From NCBI RefSeq assembly GCF_034521915.1, contig NZ_JAXHLU010000010.1:1-64000 (forward strand): 64,000 nt of DNA, written 5' to 3'. The translations under genes were made by a program, and so were the position numbers. Of this stretch, positions 17,157-26,549 are shown one piece after another; position 1 is the first letter of the stretch, and the number at the start of each line of letters is the position of its first letter. The stretch comes from Fodinibius sp034521915. Lineage in GTDB: Bacteria; Bacteroidota; Rhodothermia; Balneolales; Balneolaceae. The notes below the pieces were generated by a model that was not told the origin of the DNA, did no database searches, and saw nothing but the letters and a program-made list of their open reading frames with translations.

Positions 17157-19904
17157 TTGAAGAAACTGATCTCCATATTTTATGATATCCGAAAGGATGA
17201 GTGGCAACGAGTATTTTTGATGTTCGGGCTGCACTTTATCCTAATGGTGATTCTTTACTTTCTTAAGCCCGCCCGCGACAGCCTTTTTCTAACTGAAAAC
17301 GGTCCTAATGAGCTGCCCTATGTCTATATTCTGCTGGCTGTTATCTCAATACCTGTAACACAGTTTCTTACTAGTATCATGGGCCGGTATTCGGTACGAT
17401 CAGTACTAATATGGACCCTCGGATTTCTCGCAGGTAACCTGCTTCTACTGCGTTGGATGTTTCGCTTTCAACTGGATTGGATATTCATGGCATTTTATGT
17501 GTGGGTAGGCATTTTCGGGATATTGGTAATATCTCTATTCTGGTTGCTGGGAAATGCGGTTTTTAAACCCGCACAGTCTAAACGCATTTTTTCCTTCTTA
17601 ACTTTGGGAGCCATCTTAGGAGCCATAGCTGGCAGTGAGGCTTCCAGCCTAACCGTTTCATGGCTGGGATTAGCCACAGAAAACCTGCTTTTTGTCTGCA
17701 TTGCTCTGCTTATTGTTGGAATGGGAATTACTTATTTCATTCCGACAAATTCCCAATCCGAAAAAAACGGTAGTCCCAGCAGCAAGAAACAAAAAACATC
17801 TTCTATAAAGGCGGCACTAAAAATACTAAAATCCCGTTACCAGTTAACGGTGGCTGTAATTATTGGGCTAACAATGATTACTACCACCTTTACCGATTAC
17901 CAGTTTAAAACCATAGCGTTTGATGTTTATCCCGAAAAGGCTAATCTAACCGCGTTCATGGGTACCTTTTATGCAGGGGTAAGCCTGGCTTCTCTGGCCA
18001 TACAGGTATTGCTGTCAACACAGATCATTAAAAAGCTTGGGCTTTCCGGGGCTGTACTTTCCCGTCCCGCCGGAATGATGGTTGGCGCCATTTTAATGGC
18101 AATAGAACCGGTGTTGGCCTCGGTCGTTATCCTTAACGGTTTTGACGGTGCTACCCGCTATTCGATTGATAAAACCGGACGCGAGTTGCTTTTTCTCCCT
18201 CTCCCACAGCATACCAAAGAGCAAACCAAAATCTTTATCGACATTTTTGTAGATCGCTTTTCTCGGGGATTAGGAGGCTTAATGCTGCTGGGATTAATTA
18301 TGGTCCTCGGCTGGTCGGTATATCTGCTAACTTATGTGGTTATCGCTTTATTAGTGATATGGATTATTCTGGGAATACGGGCAAAAAGAGGATACGTGCA
18401 AAAGTTTCGCGATTCGGTACAAAAACAACTCATCAGTACCGGAAGTATAGCGTTAGATCTTAATGAATCGACCATCTATTCCATCATCCAAGAATCACTA
18501 CATAGCAAGAGCGATTCCCAGATTTTGCATACGCTCTTCTTGCTAAAAGACAGTAATATCGAAAAAATTTCGGATGATCTTAGACAACTGTTAAATCATG
18601 AGAACAGAGAAATAAAACTGCAGGCTTTAAAACTGCTACAAGATGTAGAGAGTCTAAATCTAACTGAGGAAATAAAAGGATTATTAGAAGATAAGGATCC
18701 TGAAATACGGTTAGAGACTATCTATTACCTTTGCAAACACTCCCACGAAGATCCTACCAGTGTGATTAAGTCTTATTTGGCACACGATGATTATAAATTA
18801 AAATCAGCGGCCCTTGGATGTGCCAGCAAGCACAGAGGATCAGCAACAGACTTAGTAGAACCAGAATTTTTTGATCAGCTTTTAGATCAAGAAGGTAAAG
18901 ATGCTGTAGTCATAAAAGCCCAAATCGCGGATGCGCTGGGATACATTAATAATGATACCATCGTACAAAAATATTTATCCAAATTACTGGATGATGAACA
19001 TCCTATCGTGGTGCGAAAAGCCATTTCCAGTATGGGGCGTCAAAAAAATGATCGTTTTATCCCATTATTAATTGATAAATTGAAAGATTCTGAATTTAAG
19101 GTCGAGGTTAGAAAAACACTTGCCTCATATGGCACCGCTCATCTAATCCTCTATAAAGATCGCTTTTTTGACAGCAATCTGGATAAGGACATTCGTAAGA
19201 ATATTCCGGGAATTTTCTCCTACCTCTCTGAGCAAGCGGCGGTCAATCAATTGTTTGATATGATTTCCATTGATGATCCCAACCTGCGTTATCATGTCAT
19301 CAAGGCCCTCAATAAACTACGTCGCAAATCTTCTGGGCTCGAAATGGACATACCCAAGGTACGCAAAACTATCAAAAACGAAGCTAAACACTACTTCGAA
19401 ATGCTTGCTGTAAAGCAGATTCAGCCTTCGAATCGTCCAAATGCAATTCTTATAAAAGCTCTCGAGGAAAAATTAGATCAGAATACAGAACGTATATTCA
19501 GGCTATTAGGACTTATTTATAATCCCAAAGATATGTATGGTACTTACTTGTCCCTGCAAAGTATATCGTCGGACAAACGATCTGCTGCGGTCGAATTTTT
19601 AGATAATATATTATCAGAAACAGATCGCAAATACCTGTTTCCAATTGTTGATACTCGAGAACAGTCAGAAAAAATGGTCGCCGGTCGACAACTTTTTGAT
19701 ATTCCTCAAATGCAATACGATGAGGGCTTACTTCAATTAATTAACGGCGAAGATCAGTGGCTACATATCTGTGCTATCTATAGCGTATCGCCCCAGTGCC
19801 CTGCTAATCTACAATCAAAAGTGAAAGAAGCAGCTCAGTCATCAAATGAACTAATAAAGGAAACTGCTGAACTGGTAATTAAACGAAATAAGAAAAACGT
19901 CTAA
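17157..19904 (+). CDS. NTT-family nucleotide transporter fused to HEAT repeats
   Basis: A 915-residue protein with a TTG start. Residues 1 to about 415 form the same transporter fold as the previous gene (KDEWQRVFLMFGLHFILM, YFLKPARDSLFL, FDGATRYSIDKTGRELLFLP, TKIFIDIFVDRFSRG). Residues about 430-905 are a helical-repeat region of HEAT type, with recurring units such as LLEDKDPEIRLETIYYL and LLDDEHPIVVRKAISSMG. NTT-HEAT fusions are known in free-living bacteria. The cytoplasmic repeats could dock a regulator; the next gene encodes a cNMP-binding protein 10 bases downstream, which fits that idea. Confidence 0.86.
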   Translation: MKKLISIFYDIRKDEWQRVFLMFGLHFILMVILYFLKPARDSLFLTENGPNELPYVYILLAVISIPVTQFLTSIMGRYSVRSVLIWTLGFLAGNLLLLRWMFRFQLDWIFMAFYVWVGIFGILVISLFWLLGNAVFKPAQSKRIFSFLTLGAILGAIAGSEASSLTVSWLGLATENLLFVCIALLIVGMGITYFIPTNSQSEKNGSPSSKKQKTSSIKAALKILKSRYQLTVAVIIGLTMITTTFTDYQFKTIAFDVYPEKANLTAFMGTFYAGVSLASLAIQVLLSTQIIKKLGLSGAVLSRPAGMMVGAILMAIEPVLASVVILNGFDGATRYSIDKTGRELLFLPLPQHTKEQTKIFIDIFVDRFSRGLGGLMLLGLIMVLGWSVYLLTYVVIALLVIWIILGIRAKRGYVQKFRDSVQKQLISTGSIALDLNESTIYSIIQESLHSKSDSQILHTLFLLKDSNIEKISDDLRQLLNHENREIKLQALKLLQDVESLNLTEEIKGLLEDKDPEIRLETIYYLCKHSHEDPTSVIKSYLAHDDYKLKSAALGCASKHRGSATDLVEPEFFDQLLDQEGKDAVVIKAQIADALGYINNDTIVQKYLSKLLDDEHPIVVRKAISSMGRQKNDRFIPLLIDKLKDSEFKVEVRKTLASYGTAHLILYKDRFFDSNLDKDIRKNIPGIFSYLSEQAAVNQLFDMISIDDPNLRYHVIKALNKLRRKSSGLEMDIPKVRKTIKNEAKHYFEMLAVKQIQPSNRPNAILIKALEEKLDQNTERIFRLLGLIYNPKDMYGTYLSLQSISSDKRSAAVEFLDNILSETDRKYLFPIVDTREQSEKMVAGRQLFDIPQMQYDEGLLQLINGEDQWLHICAIYSVSPQCPANLQSKVKEAAQSSNELIKETAELVIKRNKKNV

Positions 19905-19914
19905 TTAGATCACT

Positions 19915-20346
19915 ATGGAAACAACTATTGAACGGGTAATTTTCTTACAGGGAATTGAACTATTTGAAGATATATCTTCCGAGCAGTTAGCCCATCTGGC
20001 CGGTATTACCAAAAGTTTTTCGGCTGATGCTGGTCAATCCCTATTTAAAGAGGGAGATCGATCTCAATCCATGTTCATTTTAATTAATGGCAATGTTCAT
20101 CTACTTCGCGATGGAGAACTAAGAAAAGAGCTTACTGAATCTGTGGCAATAGGGGTGTGGGGATTTTTTGATGGTGAAGAACGATTGATGTCAGCTACCT
20201 GTAAAGAAGAATCTCACTTCTTGGTTATTGATCGAATAGACTTTTACGACCTACTCGAAGACCGAGTTCAATTAAGCCAAGGACTGCTTAAATATTTCGT
20301 GAAACGAATTCGAAAACTAACTGAACTATCGGACGCTGTAGTATAA
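19915..20346 (+). CDS. Stand-alone cyclic-nucleotide-binding domain protein
   Basis: A 143-residue protein made almost entirely of one cNMP-binding (Crp-type) domain: FLQGIELFEDISSEQLAHLA, then DAGQSLFKEGDRSQSMFILI and NGNVHLLRDG. It lacks a DNA-binding domain, so it cannot act as a Crp-like transcription factor by itself. The arginine-alanine pair typical of cAMP-binding cassettes is not evident, so ligand binding is uncertain. It closes the operon after the HEAT-fused transporter and most likely acts on that protein, inferred from the 10-base spacing. Confidence 0.82.
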   Translation: METTIERVIFLQGIELFEDISSEQLAHLAGITKSFSADAGQSLFKEGDRSQSMFILINGNVHLLRDGELRKELTESVAIGVWGFFDGEERLMSATCKEESHFLVIDRIDFYDLLEDRVQLSQGLLKYFVKRIRKLTELSDAVV

Positions 20347-20350
20347 TTTA

Positions 20351-20583
20351 TTAACTCATAACGTGTTTAGCGGTTAGATCAGATGCTAAAAACTAACAAA
20401 TATCTGCCGTGTCATCCCGGACTCCGATCCGGGATCTCGTAAGGACTATATCGTTGATCTGGCAAGAGTCTTAATCAACGTTTCTTGTCCATGCAAGATC
20501 CTGAAACCCCGCTAAAGTCGGGACACGGCAAGTTCAGGATGACACATAGGCTACTTTTTAACCGCTAAACCCGTTAACTCATA
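20351..20583. mobile_element. MITE-like element with 17-bp inverted ends and 10-bp direct repeats
   Basis: The left arm AACGTGTTTAGCGGTTA (20360-20376) and the right arm TAACCGCTAAACCCGTT (20559-20575) are inverted copies with 16 of 17 matches. The direct repeat TTAACTCATA stands outside both (20351-20360, 20574-20583) like a target duplication, slightly overlapping the arms. Inside is a dispersed repeat running from GTGTCATCCCGG to AGGATGACAC, itself with inverted ends. No transposase is encoded. It splits the 291-base gap between the cNMP-binding gene and the large lipoprotein gene. Confidence 0.65.
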
Positions 20584-20637
20584 TTAATGGTCTAAATAAT
20601 TAGATAAGAAATTCAAAACAGAATAAACCCCGTAACA

Positions 20638-23600
20638 ATGAACAAGCAAAGATGGACAACATACTTTCTCCTGTTTTTTGGGAGCTTCATTCTGCTATCG
20701 TGCGGAACTTCAAATCCATATTATGCCAACCCGTACAGTGATCCCGTTCCTGAAGATTCCCTCGACAAGAAAGAAATAGATTATAGTATCTATTTAATTG
20801 GGGATGCCGGGTTACCAAACCTTGACGGTAAAGACAAAACATTGGCCACGCTGGCGAATCATCTGCAACAATCTGATTCCCGCAGCACAACAGTATTTCT
20901 GGGAGATAATATCTACCAAAATGGTATGCCGGCAGACACCACCGGAGAGAAAAGAAAAATAGCCGAACAAAAAATTACCAAATCTCTCCAAACCCTTATC
21001 GATTACCCCGGTAAAGCATTTTTTCTATCCGGAAATCACGACTGGAAAGTTAGCAAAGAGAGAGTTCTTGCCCAGGAAACATTCATCGAACAGTACCCGA
21101 ATATTGAGGCTGAATATATCCCCAGCAACGGCTGCCCGGGACCTGTCTCTATCAACCTTTCTGAGGATTGGCTGTTGATAGCGATCGACTCCGAATGGTG
21201 GATTAACCAAAGTTTAAAACCCAATATTTCTGAAGAAGGATGCAAACAACAATCCCGTGAAGAGGTCATTAATGTTACCAAAGAGATCGTTAACGATAAT
21301 TCTCACCGAAACTTGTTAGTGACCTTCCATCATCCATTATACAGCAGTGGGTCGCATGGGGGATACTTCCCGTGGAACGATCACCTTTTCCCGCTTACAA
21401 ATCTCAAAAAATGGCTCTATCTTCCGCTCCCAATTATAGGATCAACCTATCCCATATACCGCAAGCTTGGTCTTTCCAGGCAGGATATCAGAAATGATCA
21501 TTACCAACAGTTTAAGCAACAAATATTGGAGGCCACTGAAAATGCAGAAAACCTCTTTTTTGCCAATGGACATGAACACAGTTTAGAGTTTTTTGAAAAA
21601 GAAAATCATTTTGCAATTGTAAGTGGTTCCGCCAGTAAGACTTCTTATGCTCGTCGAGGACAGGGTTCAGAATTCACGTATACGCAACACGGCTTTGCCA
21701 GGCTAACTTCGTACAAAGACGGTTCCATTTACGTAGAGTTTTGGGTGCCGGAAGAAGGAAAACAAAAAGGTAAGCTCATATATCAAAGGGAGTTAACCCA
21801 AGCTGGTTCATCAGATACATCAACTGACTCAGCCGACAATGTAAATGTAAGAGAAAACGTATCACAGAAAAAGGTAAGGGTTGCTGCCGGACCTCGTTAT
21901 GAGGCCGGAAAACTGAAGCGATTTATCTGGGGCGATCACTATCGCGACGCCTGGACGACACCGATCGAAGTGCCAACTATTGACCTCAATACCAAGCACG
22001 GCGGACTGGAAGTGCTAAACGTAGGAGGAGGGCAGCAATCGATATCCATTACCGTTCAAGACACTGCCGGTCAGAAATATATCATGCGATCGGTCCAAAA
22101 AGATCCGTCTAAAGCGTTACCGAAAGAGTTAAGACAAACGTTTGCCAATGATATTCTGCAAGATCAAATTTCGGCTTCTCATCCCTATGGTGACTTGATT
22201 ATCCCACCTATGGCAGAGGCTGCCGGTATCTATCATACTTCCTCCGAATTAGTATTCGTAACAGAAGAATCCGGACTTGAATTTACCGATGATTCAGATG
22301 GTGCTCTTGTCTTTTTTGAGGAGTTTGCAAACGAAACCTGGTTTAACCAAACATATTCCAAGCAGGTAGAAGATGTAATTGATACAGATCAATTATGGCA
22401 AAAGCTGCGAAACGACAACCACAACCGGATCAACGAAAAACAACTTTTAAAAACCCGACTCTTTGATATGTTTTTAGGTGACTGGGATCGCCATGACGGA
22501 CAATGGTTTTGGGCCGAGCACAAAGACTCAGACAATTCTGTTTTTCAGCCCATTCCCATAGACCGCGACAACGCCTTTTTTAAAAGTGATGGCCTGATTC
22601 CCGGAATTACAAACCGCAAGTGGGCACTTCGCAAATTTCAGCACTTTGACGAAGGTATCAGGGATATTGCCGGTATCAATTTAAATGCCAAAGATTTTGA
22701 CCGGTGGTTTCTTACTGAACTTTCAAAGGAGGAGTGGTTAAATATAGCCCGTAATTTACAAGAGTCTCTGACCAATGACATCATTAAAAATGCTGTACAG
22801 CAATGGCCTGACCCCATTTACGAATCTGAATGGACAGACACTGTAATTAACAAACTACAAGCACGCAAAGATAAGCTTACAAAATTTGCAGAGCGTTATT
22901 ATGAAATCTTATCCGATGAAGTAAATGTATTCGGAAGCGATAAAGATGAATTATTTTTAGTTGATCGAAAAGAGAATGGCCAAACAGAGATTTCGGTTTT
23001 TAATTTAAATAACGAAGGAGAAAAAGAATCACAAATTTATAGCCGATTATTCCTTCCCGGAGAAACCGAAGAGATACGGCTTTACGGCTTCGGCGGGGAT
23101 GACCGATTTGAGATTAGTGGTAAAAACAGCAAAGAAATAACGGTCCGTATTATAGGCGGAGAGGGTGTTGACAATATCGATGATAAATCGCAAGGTGATG
23201 GCGGCAAGAAACTAACCAAAGTTTATGATACAAAATCCGGCAGTGTAATCAATAATAATGGACAAATCGAAAATAAGACCTCAGAAGATCCAAGGATAAA
23301 TAACTTTGAAAAAGAGTCATACCAATACGACTACCTTGGTCCGCTAATCACCGGTGGCTATAATACTGATGATGGCATATTTCTTGGTGGCGGTGTCCGT
23401 ATAGAAACCCACGGATTCAGGAAGGAACCCTTTGCCACCATGCACCAAATTAAAGCCAAACACTCATTACTCACTTCTGCATTTAGTTTTGACTATAAAA
23501 GTATTTATACGGATGCTGTAGGCTTATACGACTTCAATGTTGACTTAAATGTTCGTGCCCCAAACTTTAAGTCAAACTACTTTGGTCTGGGAAATGAAAC

Positions 23601-24381
23601 CCAGCAACAAAACGATTCAAAAACGTTTTACAGATTCCGATTTGACCAAGTGCTCTTTTCTACAAGACTCAAAAAAGATATTTCTAATGTAACCAGCTTT
23701 CAAGTTGGCCCAGGCTACAAGTTTTATGAAGCTTCCTCCTACCCGGGGCGTTTTATTTCTTCACCCGCGGCCGGACTTGAGGCTTCTGACTTCAAGGGGC
23801 ATCATTACCTGTCTCTTAATTCAGCTTTTAATATCAACGCCACCGACAATAAGGTGTTTCCACGATACGGAATTAAAGTCAACGCTGAAGCAGATTTAAA
23901 TATTGGTTTAAACGATAGAAGCGAAACATTTGGCAAACTGAAATCCGAGGCAAGCCTTTACTACACCCTTGATAACTTTCCTACTACTTTTGCTGTCCGC
24001 GCGGGAGCTTCAACCAATATCGGCAATTACAAATTTTTTCATGCCAACACTTTGGGCGGAAATTCCCTATTAGGTGATCCAGGTAACCTCAGGGGCTTTC
24101 TCCGCGACCGGTTTGCTGGTCGAACTAGCTTCTTTCAGAACGCTGAGTTTCGCACCCGTCTTTTTAATTTCCAATCCTATCTATTTCCGGCTGATGTCGG
24201 AATACTGGGATTCTTTGATAATGGCAGGGTTTGGATTAACGGTGAAACATCCAACGACTGGCACCAAGGCTATGGCGGTGGGATATGGATCAATCCATTT
24301 AAAAAAGTAGTAATTACCACTACGTACGGGGTTTCAAACGAAGACCGCCTTTTTTCCATAAATCTGGGCTTCGCCTTCTAA
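20638..24381 (+). CDS. Lipoprotein fusing metallophosphoesterase, kinase-like and Omp85-like barrel modules
   Basis: A 1247-residue lipoprotein (lipobox cysteine 22 in ILLSC). Residues about 50-390 are a calcineurin-type phosphoesterase with all metal motifs: GDAG (55-58), GDN (89-91), GNHDW (132-136), HHP (231-233) and GHEH (311-314). Residues about 430-800 have a kinase-fold-like core: YIMRSVQKDPSK (about 481), FLGDWDRHDGQWFW (about 612-625) and PIPIDRDNAFF (Asp642), which recalls the catalytic and metal sites of HipA/FAM20-type kinases. Residues about 897 to the end form an Omp85/BamA-like barrel (LRGFLRDRFAGR, ending LGFAF). The phosphoesterase and barrel calls are firm; the kinase-like call is inference. 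Confidence 0.82.
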   Translation: MNKQRWTTYFLLFFGSFILLSCGTSNPYYANPYSDPVPEDSLDKKEIDYSIYLIGDAGLPNLDGKDKTLATLANHLQQSDSRSTTVFLGDNIYQNGMPADTTGEKRKIAEQKITKSLQTLIDYPGKAFFLSGNHDWKVSKERVLAQETFIEQYPNIEAEYIPSNGCPGPVSINLSEDWLLIAIDSEWWINQSLKPNISEEGCKQQSREEVINVTKEIVNDNSHRNLLVTFHHPLYSSGSHGGYFPWNDHLFPLTNLKKWLYLPLPIIGSTYPIYRKLGLSRQDIRNDHYQQFKQQILEATENAENLFFANGHEHSLEFFEKENHFAIVSGSASKTSYARRGQGSEFTYTQHGFARLTSYKDGSIYVEFWVPEEGKQKGKLIYQRELTQAGSSDTSTDSADNVNVRENVSQKKVRVAAGPRYEAGKLKRFIWGDHYRDAWTTPIEVPTIDLNTKHGGLEVLNVGGGQQSISITVQDTAGQKYIMRSVQKDPSKALPKELRQTFANDILQDQISASHPYGDLIIPPMAEAAGIYHTSSELVFVTEESGLEFTDDSDGALVFFEEFANETWFNQTYSKQVEDVIDTDQLWQKLRNDNHNRINEKQLLKTRLFDMFLGDWDRHDGQWFWAEHKDSDNSVFQPIPIDRDNAFFKSDGLIPGITNRKWALRKFQHFDEGIRDIAGINLNAKDFDRWFLTELSKEEWLNIARNLQESLTNDIIKNAVQQWPDPIYESEWTDTVINKLQARKDKLTKFAERYYEILSDEVNVFGSDKDELFLVDRKENGQTEISVFNLNNEGEKESQIYSRLFLPGETEEIRLYGFGGDDRFEISGKNSKEITVRIIGGEGVDNIDDKSQGDGGKKLTKVYDTKSGSVINNNGQIENKTSEDPRINNFEKESYQYDYLGPLITGGYNTDDGIFLGGGVRIETHGFRKEPFATMHQIKAKHSLLTSAFSFDYKSIYTDAVGLYDFNVDLNVRAPNFKSNYFGLGNETQQQNDSKTFYRFRFDQVLFSTRLKKDISNVTSFQVGPGYKFYEASSYPGRFISSPAAGLEASDFKGHHYLSLNSAFNINATDNKVFPRYGIKVNAEADLNIGLNDRSETFGKLKSEASLYYTLDNFPTTFAVRAGASTNIGNYKFFHANTLGGNSLLGDPGNLRGFLRDRFAGRTSFFQNAEFRTRLFNFQSYLFPADVGILGFFDNGRVWINGETSNDWHQGYGGGIWINPFKKVVITTTYGVSNEDRLFSINLGFAF

Positions 24382-24603
24382 TGAACTACAACCATTGGCA
24401 CCCCACTTTTAAAAAATAGATATAACAGTATTCACAAAGCATAAAAACAAGATAATTTTTAAAATATTGGCTACCTCAGACTTTTAGAATTTAATGGAAG
24501 AAGAAAACTTCTTAACCAAGACTAATTGAATCTTTCATAAAACCAATTCAAAGACTCACCAAATAAATATCGGGCAAATTCGCATAACCTTACCCAGATC
24601 AAA

Positions 24604-25774
24604 ATGGCACGTTTTAAAATCCCTGTTTTTTATTTTCTATGCTTTACAGTAATTGGTTTTGCATCTTTCGGTTGTTCGAGCACCACTTTTTATCAGCAGA
24701 ACACCACCGAACAAACACCCCAAGGAGAACCGATTTACTCCGTATATCTAATCGGTGACACAGGTGCACCAAGTATCGAACCACAAGAACCAATATTAGG
24801 AGTCCTTGAAGCACAGTTAAAACGCTCCGGAGAACAAAGCGCAGTTATCTTTCTGGGCGATAATGTGTATCCCGACGGACTGCCCCCAAAACAAAGTCCA
24901 TCCCGAGCACAAGCTGAGAAACGATTACTTACCCAATTAAAGATAATTGATGACTATCCCGGACAAGTTGTATTTATACCCGGCAATCACGACTGGGCTT
25001 CATCAGAAAAGAATGGCCTCAAACAACTCCGTCGCCAAGAAAAATACATTGAGTCATACCTGAACCGAGGTAACACTTTTTTGCCTGACAGCGGTAATTC
25101 TGGCCCCGTTTTATTAAATCTGGCAACGGCTAATACTCATCCAGATATAAATTTTGATATTCAGCTTGTGGCCATTGATACGCAGTGGTGGTTGCATAAG
25201 CACGAAAAGCCGTTATGGAAGAACGTTGACAGCGCTAACCAGCAGAAAGAAAAAATACTAACTAAACTCGAAGAAATGATTACTGCTGATCTCGACGCTG
25301 AAACCCTCGTTGCTGCGCATCATCCACTCTTTTCCTTCGGCAGACATGGAGGCAAATTTCCCAATTCCACGCATTTCCTTCCACCTGTGTTCGGTTCCTT
25401 ATATGTAGCTTATCGTAATATTTGGGGATATCCCCAGGATATTGCCAGCTATAGCAATTTAAAAGAGGGAATGCTACATAGTTTTAAAGATAAACCCGGA
25501 CTAATTTATGCTTCCGGACATGAGCACAGTCTGCAATTTATCCCATACCTAAATGGTAGCCGTCAACAATATCACTTAGTCAGCGGATCTGCGACAAAAC
25601 CTTCTTTCGTTAAAAAAGGGTCTGGCGACAGCTTCACCTATCGCGGAAAAGGATTTATAACCAGTACACTATTATAAGGATCGGTCAAAGAAAGTTGAGT
25701 TTTGGAATGAAGAGGGAACCATGGTACATGATCGGATTATCGAACCCAAGGTTAAGCCGCAATCAACCGATTAA
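24604..25774 (+). pseudogene. Metallophosphoesterase lipoprotein, frameshifted near its end
   Basis: A lipoprotein (lipobox cysteine in ASFGC) with the complete calcineurin-like motif set: GDTGAPSIEP, FLGDNVYPDG, PGNHDW, HHPLFSFG and ASGHEHSL. It is paralogous to the N-terminal third of the gene before it. The frame ends at 25677, but shifting by one base near 25669 restores YYKDRSKKVEFWNEEGTM, which aligns with SYKDGSIYVEFW of the neighbour, and runs to TAA at 25774. The catalytic domain is intact in the unshifted frame, so the shortened protein may still work. Whether the extra base is real or an assembly error is open. Confidence 0.78.
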
Positions 25775-25810
25775 AACTAAGAATTTAACCCTTCCTTTTT
25801 TTGCAGCTGT

Positions 25811-25846
25811 CAAAAAAAGAGGGAATAAGTAATCAAACTTATTCCC
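25811..25846 (-). terminator. Intrinsic terminator for the DoxX gene
   Basis: A perfect hairpin GGGAATAAGT / ACTTATTCCC with a six-base loop is followed, on the minus strand, by a run of T (the AAAAAAA on the plus strand at 25812-25818). It lies just past the end of the minus-strand DoxX gene and can also end transcription from the plus-strand gene. Confidence 0.78.
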
Positions 25847-25874
25847 TTACTATTAACCTGACAGAGAGCAATAA

Positions 25875-26294
25875 TTACATAGTGGCAGAATCAACAGCAT
25901 TCTTTATAGCATTTCCCTTAAAGGCATAGAGCAGCGATACGGCAATAATCAGTACCTGGAACTCCATTCCACGTCCTCCGTTATTACCCATATTGATGGA
26001 ATTCCAGCCAAATTGGGCATGAACCATCACGATGGCTCCAATCATAATCACTGTAAAAATCAATCCACCAACACGCGTAGCCCAATCGGGGCCAAATCCA
26101 CCCCACAGCATCAGCAAAGCACCTCCAATTTCAGCAATTCCAAGTATGAATACCATAGCAAAAGGCATCCCCATCATTGCAGAAACATCTCCCGTCATAG
26201 CTACTTTTGGAAAGCCGTGATAAATAAAAGTAGCAGCCAGTGACAATCTTGGTAACCAATGTGCTATTCCCGATAATTTATTTAATTGATCCAT
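25875..26294 (-). CDS. DoxX family membrane protein
   Basis: A 139-residue protein with four membrane helices in the DoxX pattern: ARL-like opening (LPRLSLAATFIYHGFPKV), GIAEIGGALLMLWGGFGPDWATRVGG in the middle, and VLIIAVSLLYAFKG at the end. DoxX proteins belong to membrane redox or quinone-linked complexes, with poorly defined biochemistry. It stands alone on the minus strand, with a 255-base gap upstream containing a 16-bp palindrome that could be an operator. A second DoxX gene lies at 35090-35503. Confidence 0.85.
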   Translation of the reverse strand: MDQLNKLSGIAHWLPRLSLAATFIYHGFPKVAMTGDVSAMMGMPFAMVFILGIAEIGGALLMLWGGFGPDWATRVGGLIFTVIMIGAIVMVHAQFGWNSINMGNNGGRGMEFQVLIIAVSLLYAFKGNAIKNAVDSATM

Positions 26295-26399
26295 ATGTAA
26301 TCCCTTTAGTTTAATTATTGTGAGTTATACCTATAGATGGATCAGCCATTAATAATCTTACTTTGAAAAGAACCCCTTACCATACACGTCTCACCAATC

Positions 26400-26415
26400 T
26401 CACAAAGCTTTGTGA
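26400..26415. promoter_or_regulatory. Perfect 16-bp palindrome, candidate operator
   Basis: TCACAAAGCTTTGTGA reads the same on both strands. It lies 106 bases upstream of the DoxX start, within a 255-base gap (26295-26549) that otherwise shows no gene. It could bind a dimeric regulator. The distance from the start codon is rather long and no T run follows, so a terminator is unlikely. Confidence 0.35.
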
Positions 26416-26549
26416 TTTTAATGAATCATGAAATCCAATCGACGACTTCTTCTATGTAGACCGGACAACCTATCCGACTGCCGGGCTGGCAGCCTACAAG
26501 GTGGACTAAACTTTTATTAGCACTGATTAAAATTAACTTGCCACCCTTT

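Noticed and set aside
7937..25677. Programmed +1 frameshifting as explanation of the repeated shifts
   Set aside because: The sites share no slippery motif; only some coincide with a stop codon, and one is a -1 shift, so a common programmed mechanism is not supported.
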